From NCBI RefSeq assembly GCF_029360725.1, contig NZ_JARKMY010000001.1:930001-994000 (forward strand): a DNA stretch of 64,000 nucleotides, in the 5' to 3' direction. Numbering within the stretch: position 1 is the stretch's first letter; each line of letters starts with the position of its first letter. Below are positions 27,159 through 35,172 of the stretch, piece by piece. The position numbers were made by a program, and so were the translations under genes. The notes under the pieces are model-generated. The model was not told the DNA's origin and did not search any database. It was given only the letters and a program-made list of their open reading frames with translations. Origin of the DNA: Chryseolinea sp. H1M3-3 (GTDB lineage: Bacteria > Bacteroidota > Bacteroidia > Cytophagales > Cyclobacteriaceae).

Positions 27159-28154
27159 ATGATCCTGTTAACTGGAGGTTCTGGGTTCATTGGGAGCCAT
27201 TTTCAAAGGTCTCCTTACGAAGAACAATTCATTAATTTAGACTTAAATGAACCGAAATTTCAATCCAAGGCGGCGTTCTCTCAGGGAGATATCAGGCGAA
27301 AAGAAGATGTAAGCAAGGCCATACAATCAAAAAACATAAAGTCGATTATTTCGTTAGCAGCCAAGCATCATGACTTTGGGATTGGCCATGCCGAATATTT
27401 TGACACTAATGAGGATGGGACAGCCGTGATATGTGAGGTAGCATCGGAAAATGGGATTAAAGAAATCATATTTTTCTCGTCTGTGGCCGTATATGGTATA
27501 CGTGGCGAAGTGTCAACAGAATTAACAACTCCGCAGCCGGACAGTCCATACGGAGCATCTAAACTAGCGGGTGAAAAGGTATTGCAGAAGTGGGCTGATG
27601 AAGCTGCTGATCGAAAAGTTCTCATTATTCGACCTACGTTGGTCTTTGGACCGAATAATATGGCGAATATGCGAAATCTCATCCGGCAGATCGATTCTGG
27701 ACTTTATTTCCACCTAGGGAAAGCCGACAATATCAAATCCATAGCATACGTTGAAAACCTGGTGAACGCTACGCTCTATTTAAAAAATCGGATTAAACCG
27801 GGCGTGTCAATATATAACTACGCAGATGAACCGCAGCTTACAACGCGGCAAATAAGTGACACAATTGCCCATGCTTTGAATAAAAAAATTCGGGTAACGG
27901 TTCCTAAAACATTAGGGATCATGATGGGAATACCATTTGACGTAATGATCAAAGTGACTGGCAAAAATTTTCCAATATCATCAGCAAGAATCAAAAAATT
28001 GGGGACACAAACACATCACTCTGCACAAAAGATTTTTCAGGAAGGTTTTAGACCTTCCTTTACTACCCTGGATGGCCTAAGAAAGATGGTGGAATGGTAT
28101 AAAGAAGAAACGTCCACAGTACGAGAGAATGACGACCACCTGAAAGCAAAATAA
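27159..28154 (+). CDS. NAD-dependent epimerase/dehydratase (extended SDR)
   Basis: A 331-residue extended SDR. TGGSGFIGSHF (5-15) binds NAD, SSVAVYG (near 109) holds the catalytic Ser, and YGASK (near 132) gives YxxxK. The protein shares RPTLVFGPNNMANM and a long C-terminal helical end with UDP-GlcNAc or GlcNAc-PP-Und 4-epimerases such as Gnu/WbpV-like proteins, but the substrate cannot be fixed. It sits first in a group with an ArnT-like transferase, a GT2 and a NodB deacetylase, so it may supply UDP-GalNAc or another N-acetylhexosamine to that cassette. Confidence 0.75.
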   Translation: MILLTGGSGFIGSHFQRSPYEEQFINLDLNEPKFQSKAAFSQGDIRRKEDVSKAIQSKNIKSIISLAAKHHDFGIGHAEYFDTNEDGTAVICEVASENGIKEIIFFSSVAVYGIRGEVSTELTTPQPDSPYGASKLAGEKVLQKWADEAADRKVLIIRPTLVFGPNNMANMRNLIRQIDSGLYFHLGKADNIKSIAYVENLVNATLYLKNRIKPGVSIYNYADEPQLTTRQISDTIAHALNKKIRVTVPKTLGIMMGIPFDVMIKVTGKNFPISSARIKKLGTQTHHSAQKIFQEGFRPSFTTLDGLRKMVEWYKEETSTVRENDDHLKAK

Positions 28155-28253
28155 CCCTTTCCAAAGTGAAATTGTAGAATCTTATTTCTTGGCGGCGCGG
28201 ACAACCCAACACTCGCGTATCGAATACTTAGTCATAACGTTAAAGAGCGTCTG

Positions 28254-28990
28254 ATGGACTTAAATACCTGGGATAATTTTTGGAAGCGCGAAGAAGATTC
28301 ATTTCACGAGGTGATGAAAATTAGTACTTCTTTTTTTGCCGCCCGCCTGCAGAAGATATTGAAGATAAAGCCTGGTGATGAACTATTCGACTATGGGTGT
28401 GGCCCTGGTTTTCTTGCCGATGATTTGGAACTAAAACAAATAAGGGTAACCGGAGCGGACATCAACAATTTTTTTATAGAACAAAGTAAAAAAAACACCC
28501 GGCAAGTTTGTTTTTATTGATAACAAATGATAGCTCCCATAATAAAAAAATATTTCAGGAGCATTTAGTTGATAAGAAATTCGATTTCATCGTATTATTG
28601 AGTATCGTTCAATATTTTGAAAATCTTTCAGCCTTAGATTGCGTAATTGACACACTACATCCTTTGTTAAAAGGAACAGGACAAATAATAATAGCGGATA
28701 TATGTGATCGACATACTTCGTCAGTTACAGATGCACTGTCCTTGTTTTTTCATTGTATTAAAAATGGCAAGAGTATATCGTTTTTTAGGTTCATATTTTA
28801 CTTACTTTTTTCTGACTACAGGAAGTTGCGTAAAAGGGCCAGTTTACTTAACATATCAAGTGCCCACATGATCGAAATTGCGAAAAGAAACTCGTTGTAT
28901 TGTAAAAAAATTGATGGACTTACTCTTCATCCTAGTCGAACAAGCTATATCTTAACAAAACGTTTACACACTGAAGCGCCAGACATGTAA
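28254..28990 (+). pseudogene. Frameshifted SAM-dependent methyltransferase
   Basis: Two frames make one methyltransferase. The first (from ATG 28254) contains ELFDYGCGPGFLADDL, motif I, and runs into TGA around 28520. The second, open from 28508 to 28990, contains FIVLLSIVQYFENL and GTGQIIIADI, the later motifs, and ends with a normal C-terminus. Around 28488-28530 the sense passes through all three frames: the 8-A run at 28488-28495 and an AAA at about 28525 each look like one extra base, because removing one base from each restores a continuous SKKTPGKFVFIDNNDSSH reading. So there are two small indels in about 40 bases, either a real decay or a sequencing error. It probably methylated a sugar or lipid. 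Confidence 0.75.
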
Positions 28991-29001
28991 CTCTATTCTA
29001 G

Positions 29002-30453
29002 ATGTCGAACAATATCGATCTTAACCCAAAGTTTGGTGGACTTTTAAAAGATATACGCTTCTGGATTGTATTTTTTTTTCTGCTGCGGCTCTATGGAATT
29101 ACTTTTCCCCCATTGGAGGTTGGCCACAATTGGCGGCAAACTGATGGGCTAATGATTGCCCGGAATTTCTATGAACGTGATTCGAATATCTTTTATCCGA
29201 CCGTCGACTTAGCCGGAGAAAAAAGCGGTATTGTAGGTTGTGAATTCCCCACATTAAATTATCTCGTTTACTTGGTTTCTTTGTTGTTTGGCTATGACCA
29301 CTGGTACGGAAGGCTGATTGTTTTGCTATCTTCATCCATTGGTGTTCTTTTTTTTTATAAGCTGATAAGAAAATATTTTGATGAATCAACCGCCTTTAAT
29401 TCCTCGATCATACTCATCGTTTCGCTATGGTTTTCTTATTCAAGAAAAACTATTCCGGATGTTTTTGCTGCGTCACTTTGCATTGTGGGTTTATACTGCG
29501 CTTTTGGGTATTTTGAGAAAGGAAAACCACTCCATTTACTCATATTTTTTATTTTAGCACTTTTAGGATGCTTGTCCAAAATTTTAGCCGCGACACTTTT
29601 AACAGTGCTTCTTTTCCCAATGTTAGATCGCAATATTCCCCTTGGAAGAAAGATTGCATTGTCGTTATTTTCATTGTGTATTTTATCCCTTGTTTGTTGG
29701 TGGTATTTTGTTTGGGTTCCATATCTCAATACCACCTATGGGTTTGGAGGCCATTTTTTTATGGGACTATCTTTCACGGAAGGCGCCTCGCGGATTTTAC
29801 AAAACCTGAACCCAGTGCTAAAACGGTTTTATGGAACACCCTTGAAATATTTTGGTTTTGCTGTCTTCCTGTATGCTGTTTTTCTTGTCATTCATAAAAA
29901 GCTCTGGCTACCTCTCGGAGTTTTTCTTCTTCCCTTCATCTCTTTTATAATTATTTTGATAAAGACAGGAACGAGCATCATCGGGGACCACTATTATATT
30001 TTAACAGCAATTCCTTCCATGGCTTTCATAACGGGCTACGGTCTAACAAAGGTCAATAGCACAAAGATTGCAACTATCGTGCTGACTTTAATCGGGATCG
30101 AATGTATTGCAGCGCAGATTTATGATTTTAGAATACGACAACCTTATAGGTCATTAGCGGAATTAGAAGTACTTTTGGATGAAGTATCCCAGCCTTCTGA
30201 TTTAATCGCTGTAAATGCAGATTTCCACAATCCGACAGCAATGTACTTCACACATCGTCGTGGGTGGGCTACTCCCAACAGCAACCTTTCGGACTCTACA
30301 TATAGAAATGAGTTAAGAGATAAAGGATGTCAATACATACTGATAGTCAAAAAATTATATGGAGATTTAAATCTGGAGCATCCCGTAGTGCACGACTCCG
30401 AATATTTCAAGATTTATCGGATCAATGATTATAAGAAAGAATCTTTTAAATGA
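29002..30453 (+). CDS. ArnT/PMT-like GT-C polyprenyl-phosphate glycosyltransferase
   Basis: A 483-residue membrane protein with about 11-12 hydrophobic helices and a first periplasmic loop containing HNWRQTDGLMIARNFYERD (37-55), the position where GT-C enzymes hold their catalytic Asp. The family (ArnT, PMT, FlmK) moves a sugar from undecaprenyl phosphate to a periplasmic acceptor such as lipid A or protein. The soluble C-terminal part from about 385 is also typical. It overlaps the next gene by the four bases ATGA. The acceptor is unknown, though its neighbours make a polyprenyl-phosphate donor pathway likely. Confidence 0.78.
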   Translation: MSNNIDLNPKFGGLLKDIRFWIVFFFLLRLYGITFPPLEVGHNWRQTDGLMIARNFYERDSNIFYPTVDLAGEKSGIVGCEFPTLNYLVYLVSLLFGYDHWYGRLIVLLSSSIGVLFFYKLIRKYFDESTAFNSSIILIVSLWFSYSRKTIPDVFAASLCIVGLYCAFGYFEKGKPLHLLIFFILALLGCLSKILAATLLTVLLFPMLDRNIPLGRKIALSLFSLCILSLVCWWYFVWVPYLNTTYGFGGHFFMGLSFTEGASRILQNLNPVLKRFYGTPLKYFGFAVFLYAVFLVIHKKLWLPLGVFLLPFISFIIILIKTGTSIIGDHYYILTAIPSMAFITGYGLTKVNSTKIATIVLTLIGIECIAAQIYDFRIRQPYRSLAELEVLLDEVSQPSDLIAVNADFHNPTAMYFTHRRGWATPNSNLSDSTYRNELRDKGCQYILIVKKLYGDLNLEHPVVHDSEYFKIYRINDYKKESFK

Positions 30454-31445
30454 ATGACAATTTCAAAAAAACAATTTCATTTGTAATTCCTGTTTACAAT
30501 GAAGCAGAGAATCTTGGATTGCTTCATAAAGAACTCTGCTCAACGTTATTTGATTTGCCTTATGTCTACGAATTTATTTTCGTTGATGATGGTAGTGCTG
30601 ACGATTCCTTGGCAATAATTAAAAGGCTTACTGAAAAGGATTCAAATATATTTTACATTGAACTTTCCAGGAACTTTGGTCACCAACATGCATTGAAAGC
30701 CGGAATGGATATAGCGCAGGGCGATTGTGTAATTTCCATGGATTGTGACTTACAGCATCCGCCTCAAGTTGTGAGGCAATTGATTGCAAAATGGGAAGAA
30801 GGTTTTGACATCGTGTATACCCGGCGAAAGGAGGACAAAAAACTGCCAAGAATAAAAAGAAAAACATCATCGCTCTTTTATGCTTTGTTGAATAAAATAT
30901 CAGACATGAAACTTGAAAATGGAACAGCCGATTTTCGGTTGGTCAATCGACACGTATTAAAGGCTTTTTCACATTTGAATGAAAATGAACTTTTCATTCG
31001 TGGACTGATCAAATGGGCAGGTTTTCGACAGTTCGCTATTGACTATTACCCGCGTGAGCGTTATGCGGGTGAAAGTAAATATGATTTTAGGAAAATGCTG
31101 TCATTTGCTTTTCGGGGAATTACTTCGTTCAGTGTTAAACCTTTAAAACTCATCGCATATCTAGGTATATTGCTTTTCTTAATTTCGATGGTCCTTGTTC
31201 CATATGCGCTGATTAGTTATTTCATAGGCAAAGCAGTTTCAGGCTGGACATCCCTAATGATCTCAATTATTTTTTTTGGTAGCTTACAACTTTTAATGAT
31301 AGGTATAATTGGTTTATATCTTGGCAAACTTGTGATCCAGGCAAAACAACGACCGCTCTATTTTATTCGAGATACCAATTACAGTTCTAATGCAGCCAGC
31401 AATTTGGAAAGACCCAATCATGAAGAAAGTACTTCTCTCTTTTGA
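30450..31445 (+). CDS. ArnC/GtrB-like polyprenyl-phosphate glycosyltransferase (GT2)
   Basis: A 331-residue GT2 enzyme of the DPM1/ArnC/GtrB branch. SFVIPVYNEAENL near residue 10, FVDDGSADDSL (49-59), and MDCDLQHPP (95-103) are visible. TADFRLVNR and YYPRERYAGESKYDFRKM are the membrane-proximal motifs, followed by two transmembrane helices (around 231-250 and 268-292). Such enzymes transfer a sugar to undecaprenyl phosphate on the cytosolic side. It is coupled to both the GT-C gene upstream (ATGA overlap) and the NodB gene downstream (26-base overlap). Confidence 0.87.
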   Translation: MNDNFKKTISFVIPVYNEAENLGLLHKELCSTLFDLPYVYEFIFVDDGSADDSLAIIKRLTEKDSNIFYIELSRNFGHQHALKAGMDIAQGDCVISMDCDLQHPPQVVRQLIAKWEEGFDIVYTRRKEDKKLPRIKRKTSSLFYALLNKISDMKLENGTADFRLVNRHVLKAFSHLNENELFIRGLIKWAGFRQFAIDYYPRERYAGESKYDFRKMLSFAFRGITSFSVKPLKLIAYLGILLFLISMVLVPYALISYFIGKAVSGWTSLMISIIFFGSLQLLMIGIIGLYLGKLVIQAKQRPLYFIRDTNYSSNAASNLERPNHEESTSLF

Positions 31446-32229
31446 TATTGAAGAATTTGATATGCCATTGGAGTATGGAAAGTCCATCCCACTCGAAGAG
31501 CAAATTCGTATTTCAAAAGAAGGTACTAGGGTTATTTTGGATATTCTCCATAGAAATAAAATTCGAGCTACCTTCTTCAGTACGGTTGTATTTGCATCAC
31601 ATGCCCCCGAGTTAATTGATCGCTTGGTTAATGAAGGCCATGAACTTGCATCCCACGGATATTTTCATTCGCAGTTCCAAAATAAACATTTATTAGAATC
31701 TAGAGATCAGCTTCAAAAACTATCGGGAAAGCGTGTGGATGGTTTTAGAATGCCCCGCATGATGCCCGTAAATGATCAAGAAATTAAAAAAGCAGGATAC
31801 AAGTACAACTCGTCGTTAAACCCTGTATACTTACCCGGACGATATAATAATTTTTTTAAGCCCCGAATAATATTCAAATCAAATGAAGTATTTCAATTGC
31901 CTGCCTCGGCTACACCGATCATTCGGCTTCCATTATTTTGGTTATCATTTCACAATTTGCCCCTCTGGTTGTATAAGTCGGCGTGTCTTTGGACAATAAA
32001 TCGAGACTTATATCTCAACATTTATTTTCATCCATGGGAATTTATAAATCTTGCCAAGTCCAACTATGGTCTTCCGAAAATCGTAACGAGGAAAACTGGC
32101 GCTAAAATGGCTGTGAGATTTTCCCATTTAATTGACTGGATGAAAAGCCGTAAATACGGCTTTTCAACGATAAAGGACTTTTTGCTTTATGATTTATACA
32201 TATATAAGGTTGGGAACGACATACATTGA
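31420..32229 (+). CDS. NodB-type polysaccharide deacetylase
   Basis: A 269-residue member of carbohydrate esterase family 4 (NodB/ArnD/NaxD). LLSFDIEEFD (5-14) is motif 1 with Asp and Glu; HELASHGYFH holds the metal-binding H-x3-H; GFRMPRM resembles the RxxP motif; and NIYFHPWEF near residue 200 supplies the late His. I chose ATG 31420 (MKKVLLSF), inside the end of the GT2 gene; an upstream ATG at 31390 would add ten residues from the overlap. The neighbour order GT-C, GT2, deacetylase resembles Arn and FlmF2/NaxD/FlmK systems, where the deacetylase trims an acyl group from a polyprenyl-phosphate sugar. Confidence 0.8.
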   Translation: MKKVLLSFDIEEFDMPLEYGKSIPLEEQIRISKEGTRVILDILHRNKIRATFFSTVVFASHAPELIDRLVNEGHELASHGYFHSQFQNKHLLESRDQLQKLSGKRVDGFRMPRMMPVNDQEIKKAGYKYNSSLNPVYLPGRYNNFFKPRIIFKSNEVFQLPASATPIIRLPLFWLSFHNLPLWLYKSACLWTINRDLYLNIYFHPWEFINLAKSNYGLPKIVTRKTGAKMAVRFSHLIDWMKSRKYGFSTIKDFLLYDLYIYKVGNDIH

Positions 32230-32507
32230 AATTTTGATTGTTTTCCAAGTCATCAAATCCGTTTAAATAACAAAGGTCGTTCATTGGAGAGATCAGTTCG
32301 TTCCGTCAAATATTGATCTGAGTGAAATAGGCGTATTCCTCGTCCACGTAACACCATTGGTATTGTTTTGAAGATTTTTCACTTTTTAAGCAGCGTCCAT
32401 TTAGCCAGAAAGTCAAAATGCTAAAAACTTTATAAAAGGGCCTACTTCCATAATGAAAGCTGTAAGATTCCTTATGTTTCATTATTTTTAACATCTTTTT
32501 AAATCAT
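32230..32507 (+). other. 278-base gap without a recognised gene
   Basis: Between the deacetylase and the WecA-like gene. A 62-codon frame on the - strand (32306-32494) resembles nothing known, and I do not call it. No tRNA, repeat or promoter consensus was recognised. Confidence 0.3.
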
Positions 32508-33551
32508 ATGGCTGTTCAACTCGCTGCTGCGATAACTTCTTTTGTCATTGCTTTTTTAATTGTTCCAGTGATTATCAAATATTCGCTACGGAAAAATCTT
32601 GTCGATGTACCAGGCCGGCGGAAAATTCATAAGAAAGTTACTCCTTCAATGGGTGGTATTGCAATATTCATAGGTTTTTTCATTTCCTCGCTCATCTGGA
32701 TAGATATTCAGGGTTGGGCGAACATCAAATTTATTTTAGTTGCGCTCTTTGTAATTTTTTTTATTGGAGTCCGGGATGACCTTGTGCCATTGCGCGCAAT
32801 GGTGAAGTTAATGGGGCAGATTATGGCGGCCTCGCTCGTCATCTTCTTATTTGACCTGCGTATTAAGACTTTTTACGGGCTTTTTGGTATTTATGAGTTG
32901 CCAGATCTCGTCAGTTACTTCATTACCTATCTTACCATTATTGTTATTACAAATTCATTCAACCTCATTGATGGCCTTGACGGATTAGCAGGTACAATTG
33001 CTATTGTTGCCCTCCTTGCGTTTGGATTGTGGTTTTTTCTAGTCGATGATTCGATTTTCTCCATCCTTGCCTTTTCCATGTTAGGTGCCATTTTCGCTTT
33101 TCTGATATTTAACTGGGAACCCTCGGAGGTCTTCATGGGTGACACGGGTGCGTTGGTCATCGGAATGATGCTGGCAATCCTATCCATTCATTTTATCAAC
33201 ACCAATTACGGCCTGCCCGCTATGGCTCCTTATAAGTTTAACGCATCGATTGGTACCGCAGCTTGTATTATCATTATTCCATTGGTGGATACGCTACGAA
33301 TTGTAATACTTCGCCTCTCTAAAAGACAGTCACCATTTCATCCTGATAAAAGCCACGTACATCACGCGATCATGCGGTTGGGTATGCGACACAGTCAGAC
33401 CACGTTGATCCTGGCTGCTGTTCATATATTCTACATAGCGCTGGCACTCATTTTTAATCAATTCGGTGATGCTTATGTCCTTTCAGGCGTAATCATCCTT
33501 TCTTTTCTTTTAAGTGTGTCCCTCGACAGGCTGATTATAAACAAGCTTTAG
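32508..33551 (+). CDS. wecA: Undecaprenyl-phosphate sugar-1-phosphate transferase, WecA/TagO-like
   Basis: A 347-residue polyisoprenyl-phosphate sugar-1-phosphate transferase (PNPT family) with about ten hydrophobic helices. DVPGRRKIHKKVTPSMGGIA (27-46), GVRDDLVPLRAMVKLMGQI (85-103), NSFNLIDGLDGLAG (147-160) and EVFMGDTGAL (206-215) hold the catalytic Asp residues; HPDKSHVHHAIMRLG near 280 is the hallmark of the WecA/TagO/RfbF side rather than MraY. It transfers GlcNAc-1-phosphate or a relative to undecaprenyl phosphate and so starts a glycan repeat unit. It sits at the distal end of the locus, just before housekeeping genes. Confidence 0.88.
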   Translation: MAVQLAAAITSFVIAFLIVPVIIKYSLRKNLVDVPGRRKIHKKVTPSMGGIAIFIGFFISSLIWIDIQGWANIKFILVALFVIFFIGVRDDLVPLRAMVKLMGQIMAASLVIFLFDLRIKTFYGLFGIYELPDLVSYFITYLTIIVITNSFNLIDGLDGLAGTIAIVALLAFGLWFFLVDDSIFSILAFSMLGAIFAFLIFNWEPSEVFMGDTGALVIGMMLAILSIHFINTNYGLPAMAPYKFNASIGTAACIIIIPLVDTLRIVILRLSKRQSPFHPDKSHVHHAIMRLGMRHSQTTLILAAVHIFYIALALIFNQFGDAYVLSGVIILSFLLSVSLDRLIINKL

Positions 33552-33593
33552 AAGCAATTATTTTCTGGATTAGTGCGTTTTCTTTCAAAATCT

Positions 33594-33601
33594 TAATTTT
33601 G
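33594..33601 (+). promoter_or_regulatory. TAnnTTTG element before pheS
   Basis: TAATTTTG at 33594-33601 matches the Bacteroidota -7 consensus and lies 19 bases before the pheS ATG (33621). No TTTG box is seen at the right distance upstream. Moderately likely as the pheS promoter. Confidence 0.45.
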
Positions 33602-33620
33602 AGGTTTCTCGAAGTTAATT

Positions 33621-34658
33621 ATGGAAGAACGAATCCAGGAACTATTAAGTGAAGTCAAAGGCTATCTGGCGCGCGACAAAAAGGAACTTGAGGCGTTTCG
33701 CCTTAAATACATCAGCAAAAAAGGTGAGATCAGCGAGCTGTTTGAACAATTGCGAAAGGTTTCTTCTGAACAAAAGAAAAATGTCGGTAAGGTATTGAAT
33801 CAGCTGAAGCAGACTGCCGAGTCAAAGCTTGTAGAACTGACCGAGAAACTGGACGCGGTTCCGGTGGAGTCGGCAGAAATTGACCTTACGCTGCCTCCGG
33901 TTCCAAATGAAATTGGGAATCTTCATCCTCTCACCTTAACACGCTATCGCATCATAGAAATATTTGAGCGCCTAGGTTTTAATGTTGCTGATGGCCCTGA
34001 AATAGAAGATGACTGGCATAATTTCTCAGCGCTAAATTTTCCTGAGAATCATCCCGCGCGGGAGATGCAGGATACTTTTTTTATTGAGAAAAAAGCAGGT
34101 GAAAAGGGACATCAGGATGTGTTGTTACGGACCCACACCTCCAATGTCCAGATCCGGCTTATGGAAAAACAAAAGCCACCTATACGAGCCATTATGCCTG
34201 GGAGAGTCTATCGTAATGAAGCTATCTCTGCTCGTGCGCACTGTTTCTTCCACCAAGTTGAAGCACTGTATATCGACAAAAATGTCGGGTTTGCAGACCT
34301 AAAACAAACCATTTACCATTTTGCGAAAGAAATGTACGGCAACGACATCAAGATCAGGTTCCGGCCTTCTTTCTTCCCTTTTACAGAACCCAGCGCTGAG
34401 ATCGACGTCTCATGTTTGATCTGTAAAGGAAGTGGTTGCAATGTGTGTAAGCATTCCGGATGGGTTGAGATTGCTGGTTCCGGGATGGTACATCCCAATG
34501 TATTAAAAAGCTGCAATATAGATCCGGAGGAATACACTGGGTTTGCTTTTGGAATGGGAATAGAGCGCGTTACAATGCTTCGTTATCAGATTAATGATCT
34601 CCGATTGTTCTCTGAAAATGACATACGTTTCTTGCGGCAGTTCCAACCGGTGATATAA
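33621..34658 (+). CDS. pheS: Phenylalanyl-tRNA synthetase, alpha subunit
   Basis: A 345-residue class II aminoacyl-tRNA synthetase subunit. The N-terminal 90 residues form the coiled-coil tRNA-binding arm. HPLTLTRYRIIEIFERLGF, FPENHPAREMQDTFFI, LRTHTSNVQIR and RNEAISARAHCFFHQVEALYID are motifs 1 and 2 and the Phe pocket. GFAFGMGIERVTMLRY (near 314-329) is motif 3. CLICKGSGCNVCKHSGW resembles a zinc knuckle found in many bacterial PheS proteins. It charges tRNA-Phe with PheT, whose gene is not in the window. Length is typical. Confidence 0.95.
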   Translation: MEERIQELLSEVKGYLARDKKELEAFRLKYISKKGEISELFEQLRKVSSEQKKNVGKVLNQLKQTAESKLVELTEKLDAVPVESAEIDLTLPPVPNEIGNLHPLTLTRYRIIEIFERLGFNVADGPEIEDDWHNFSALNFPENHPAREMQDTFFIEKKAGEKGHQDVLLRTHTSNVQIRLMEKQKPPIRAIMPGRVYRNEAISARAHCFFHQVEALYIDKNVGFADLKQTIYHFAKEMYGNDIKIRFRPSFFPFTEPSAEIDVSCLICKGSGCNVCKHSGWVEIAGSGMVHPNVLKSCNIDPEEYTGFAFGMGIERVTMLRYQINDLRLFSENDIRFLRQFQPVI

Positions 34659-34682
34659 ATCTGAAGAGGGACGGAAATCTAA

Positions 34683-35168
34683 GTGAGGATCTGGATGAAT
34701 ATGCTACCAACGAAAATTCGAAAAACAGCATCTGCTTTTTGGAGTAAGGCCACCGTTGTGTTGGTCTTTCTCGCAAGTTGTTCTCCAGATCTCAGCGATG
34801 ATAACATCCCGCTGGCACATTTTCCAGATATCATTGTCAATTTAAGTCTTCCTTCCAACATCGCCCTGATAGCAAAGGGCGGTCATAAGGAATTTAATGA
34901 TGAAGGTGTCAGGGGCATCATTGTGTACTGTGAAGATGTAGGTATTTACCACGCTTACGAACGTAATTGTTCGTACACTCCGAACGAAGCCTGTGCCACG
35001 GTCAATGTAGATGCTTCCAATTTATTCATGAAAGATCCATGCTGCGGATCCTCATTCGACTTTCGGACAGGAGAGCCTATTGGCGGTGTTGCCTGGAGAC
35101 CCTTACGAAAATATGAGACCCTTGTCAATGGTTCACAATTGACGATTACAGAAAATATCATCAACTAA
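34683..35168 (+). CDS. Lipoprotein with a degenerate Rieske-like domain
   Basis: A 161-residue protein. A lipobox FLASC puts the lipid-modified cysteine at residue 33 if translation starts at GTG 34683; a start at ATG 34695 shortens the leader by four residues. Residues 75-160 resemble a Rieske [2Fe-2S] fold: CCGSSFDFRTGEPIGG then WRPLRKYETLVNGSQLTI. However the usual ligands are altered. The first Cys-x-His is CSY (96-98), and at the second site the His position is C121 and the Cys position is D118. So an iron-sulfur cluster is unlikely, unless C104 and C120 take part. It is a likely outer- or inner-membrane-anchored protein of unknown role, ending four bases before convergent ppc. Confidence 0.6.
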   Translation: MRIWMNMLPTKIRKTASAFWSKATVVLVFLASCSPDLSDDNIPLAHFPDIIVNLSLPSNIALIAKGGHKEFNDEGVRGIIVYCEDVGIYHAYERNCSYTPNEACATVNVDASNLFMKDPCCGSSFDFRTGEPIGGVAWRPLRKYETLVNGSQLTITENIIN

Positions 35169-35172
35169 TTTC

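Noticed and set aside
32306-32494. A 62-codon - strand frame in the gap before the WecA-like gene
   Set aside because: Random composition, no motif, and no adjacent gene that would explain it.
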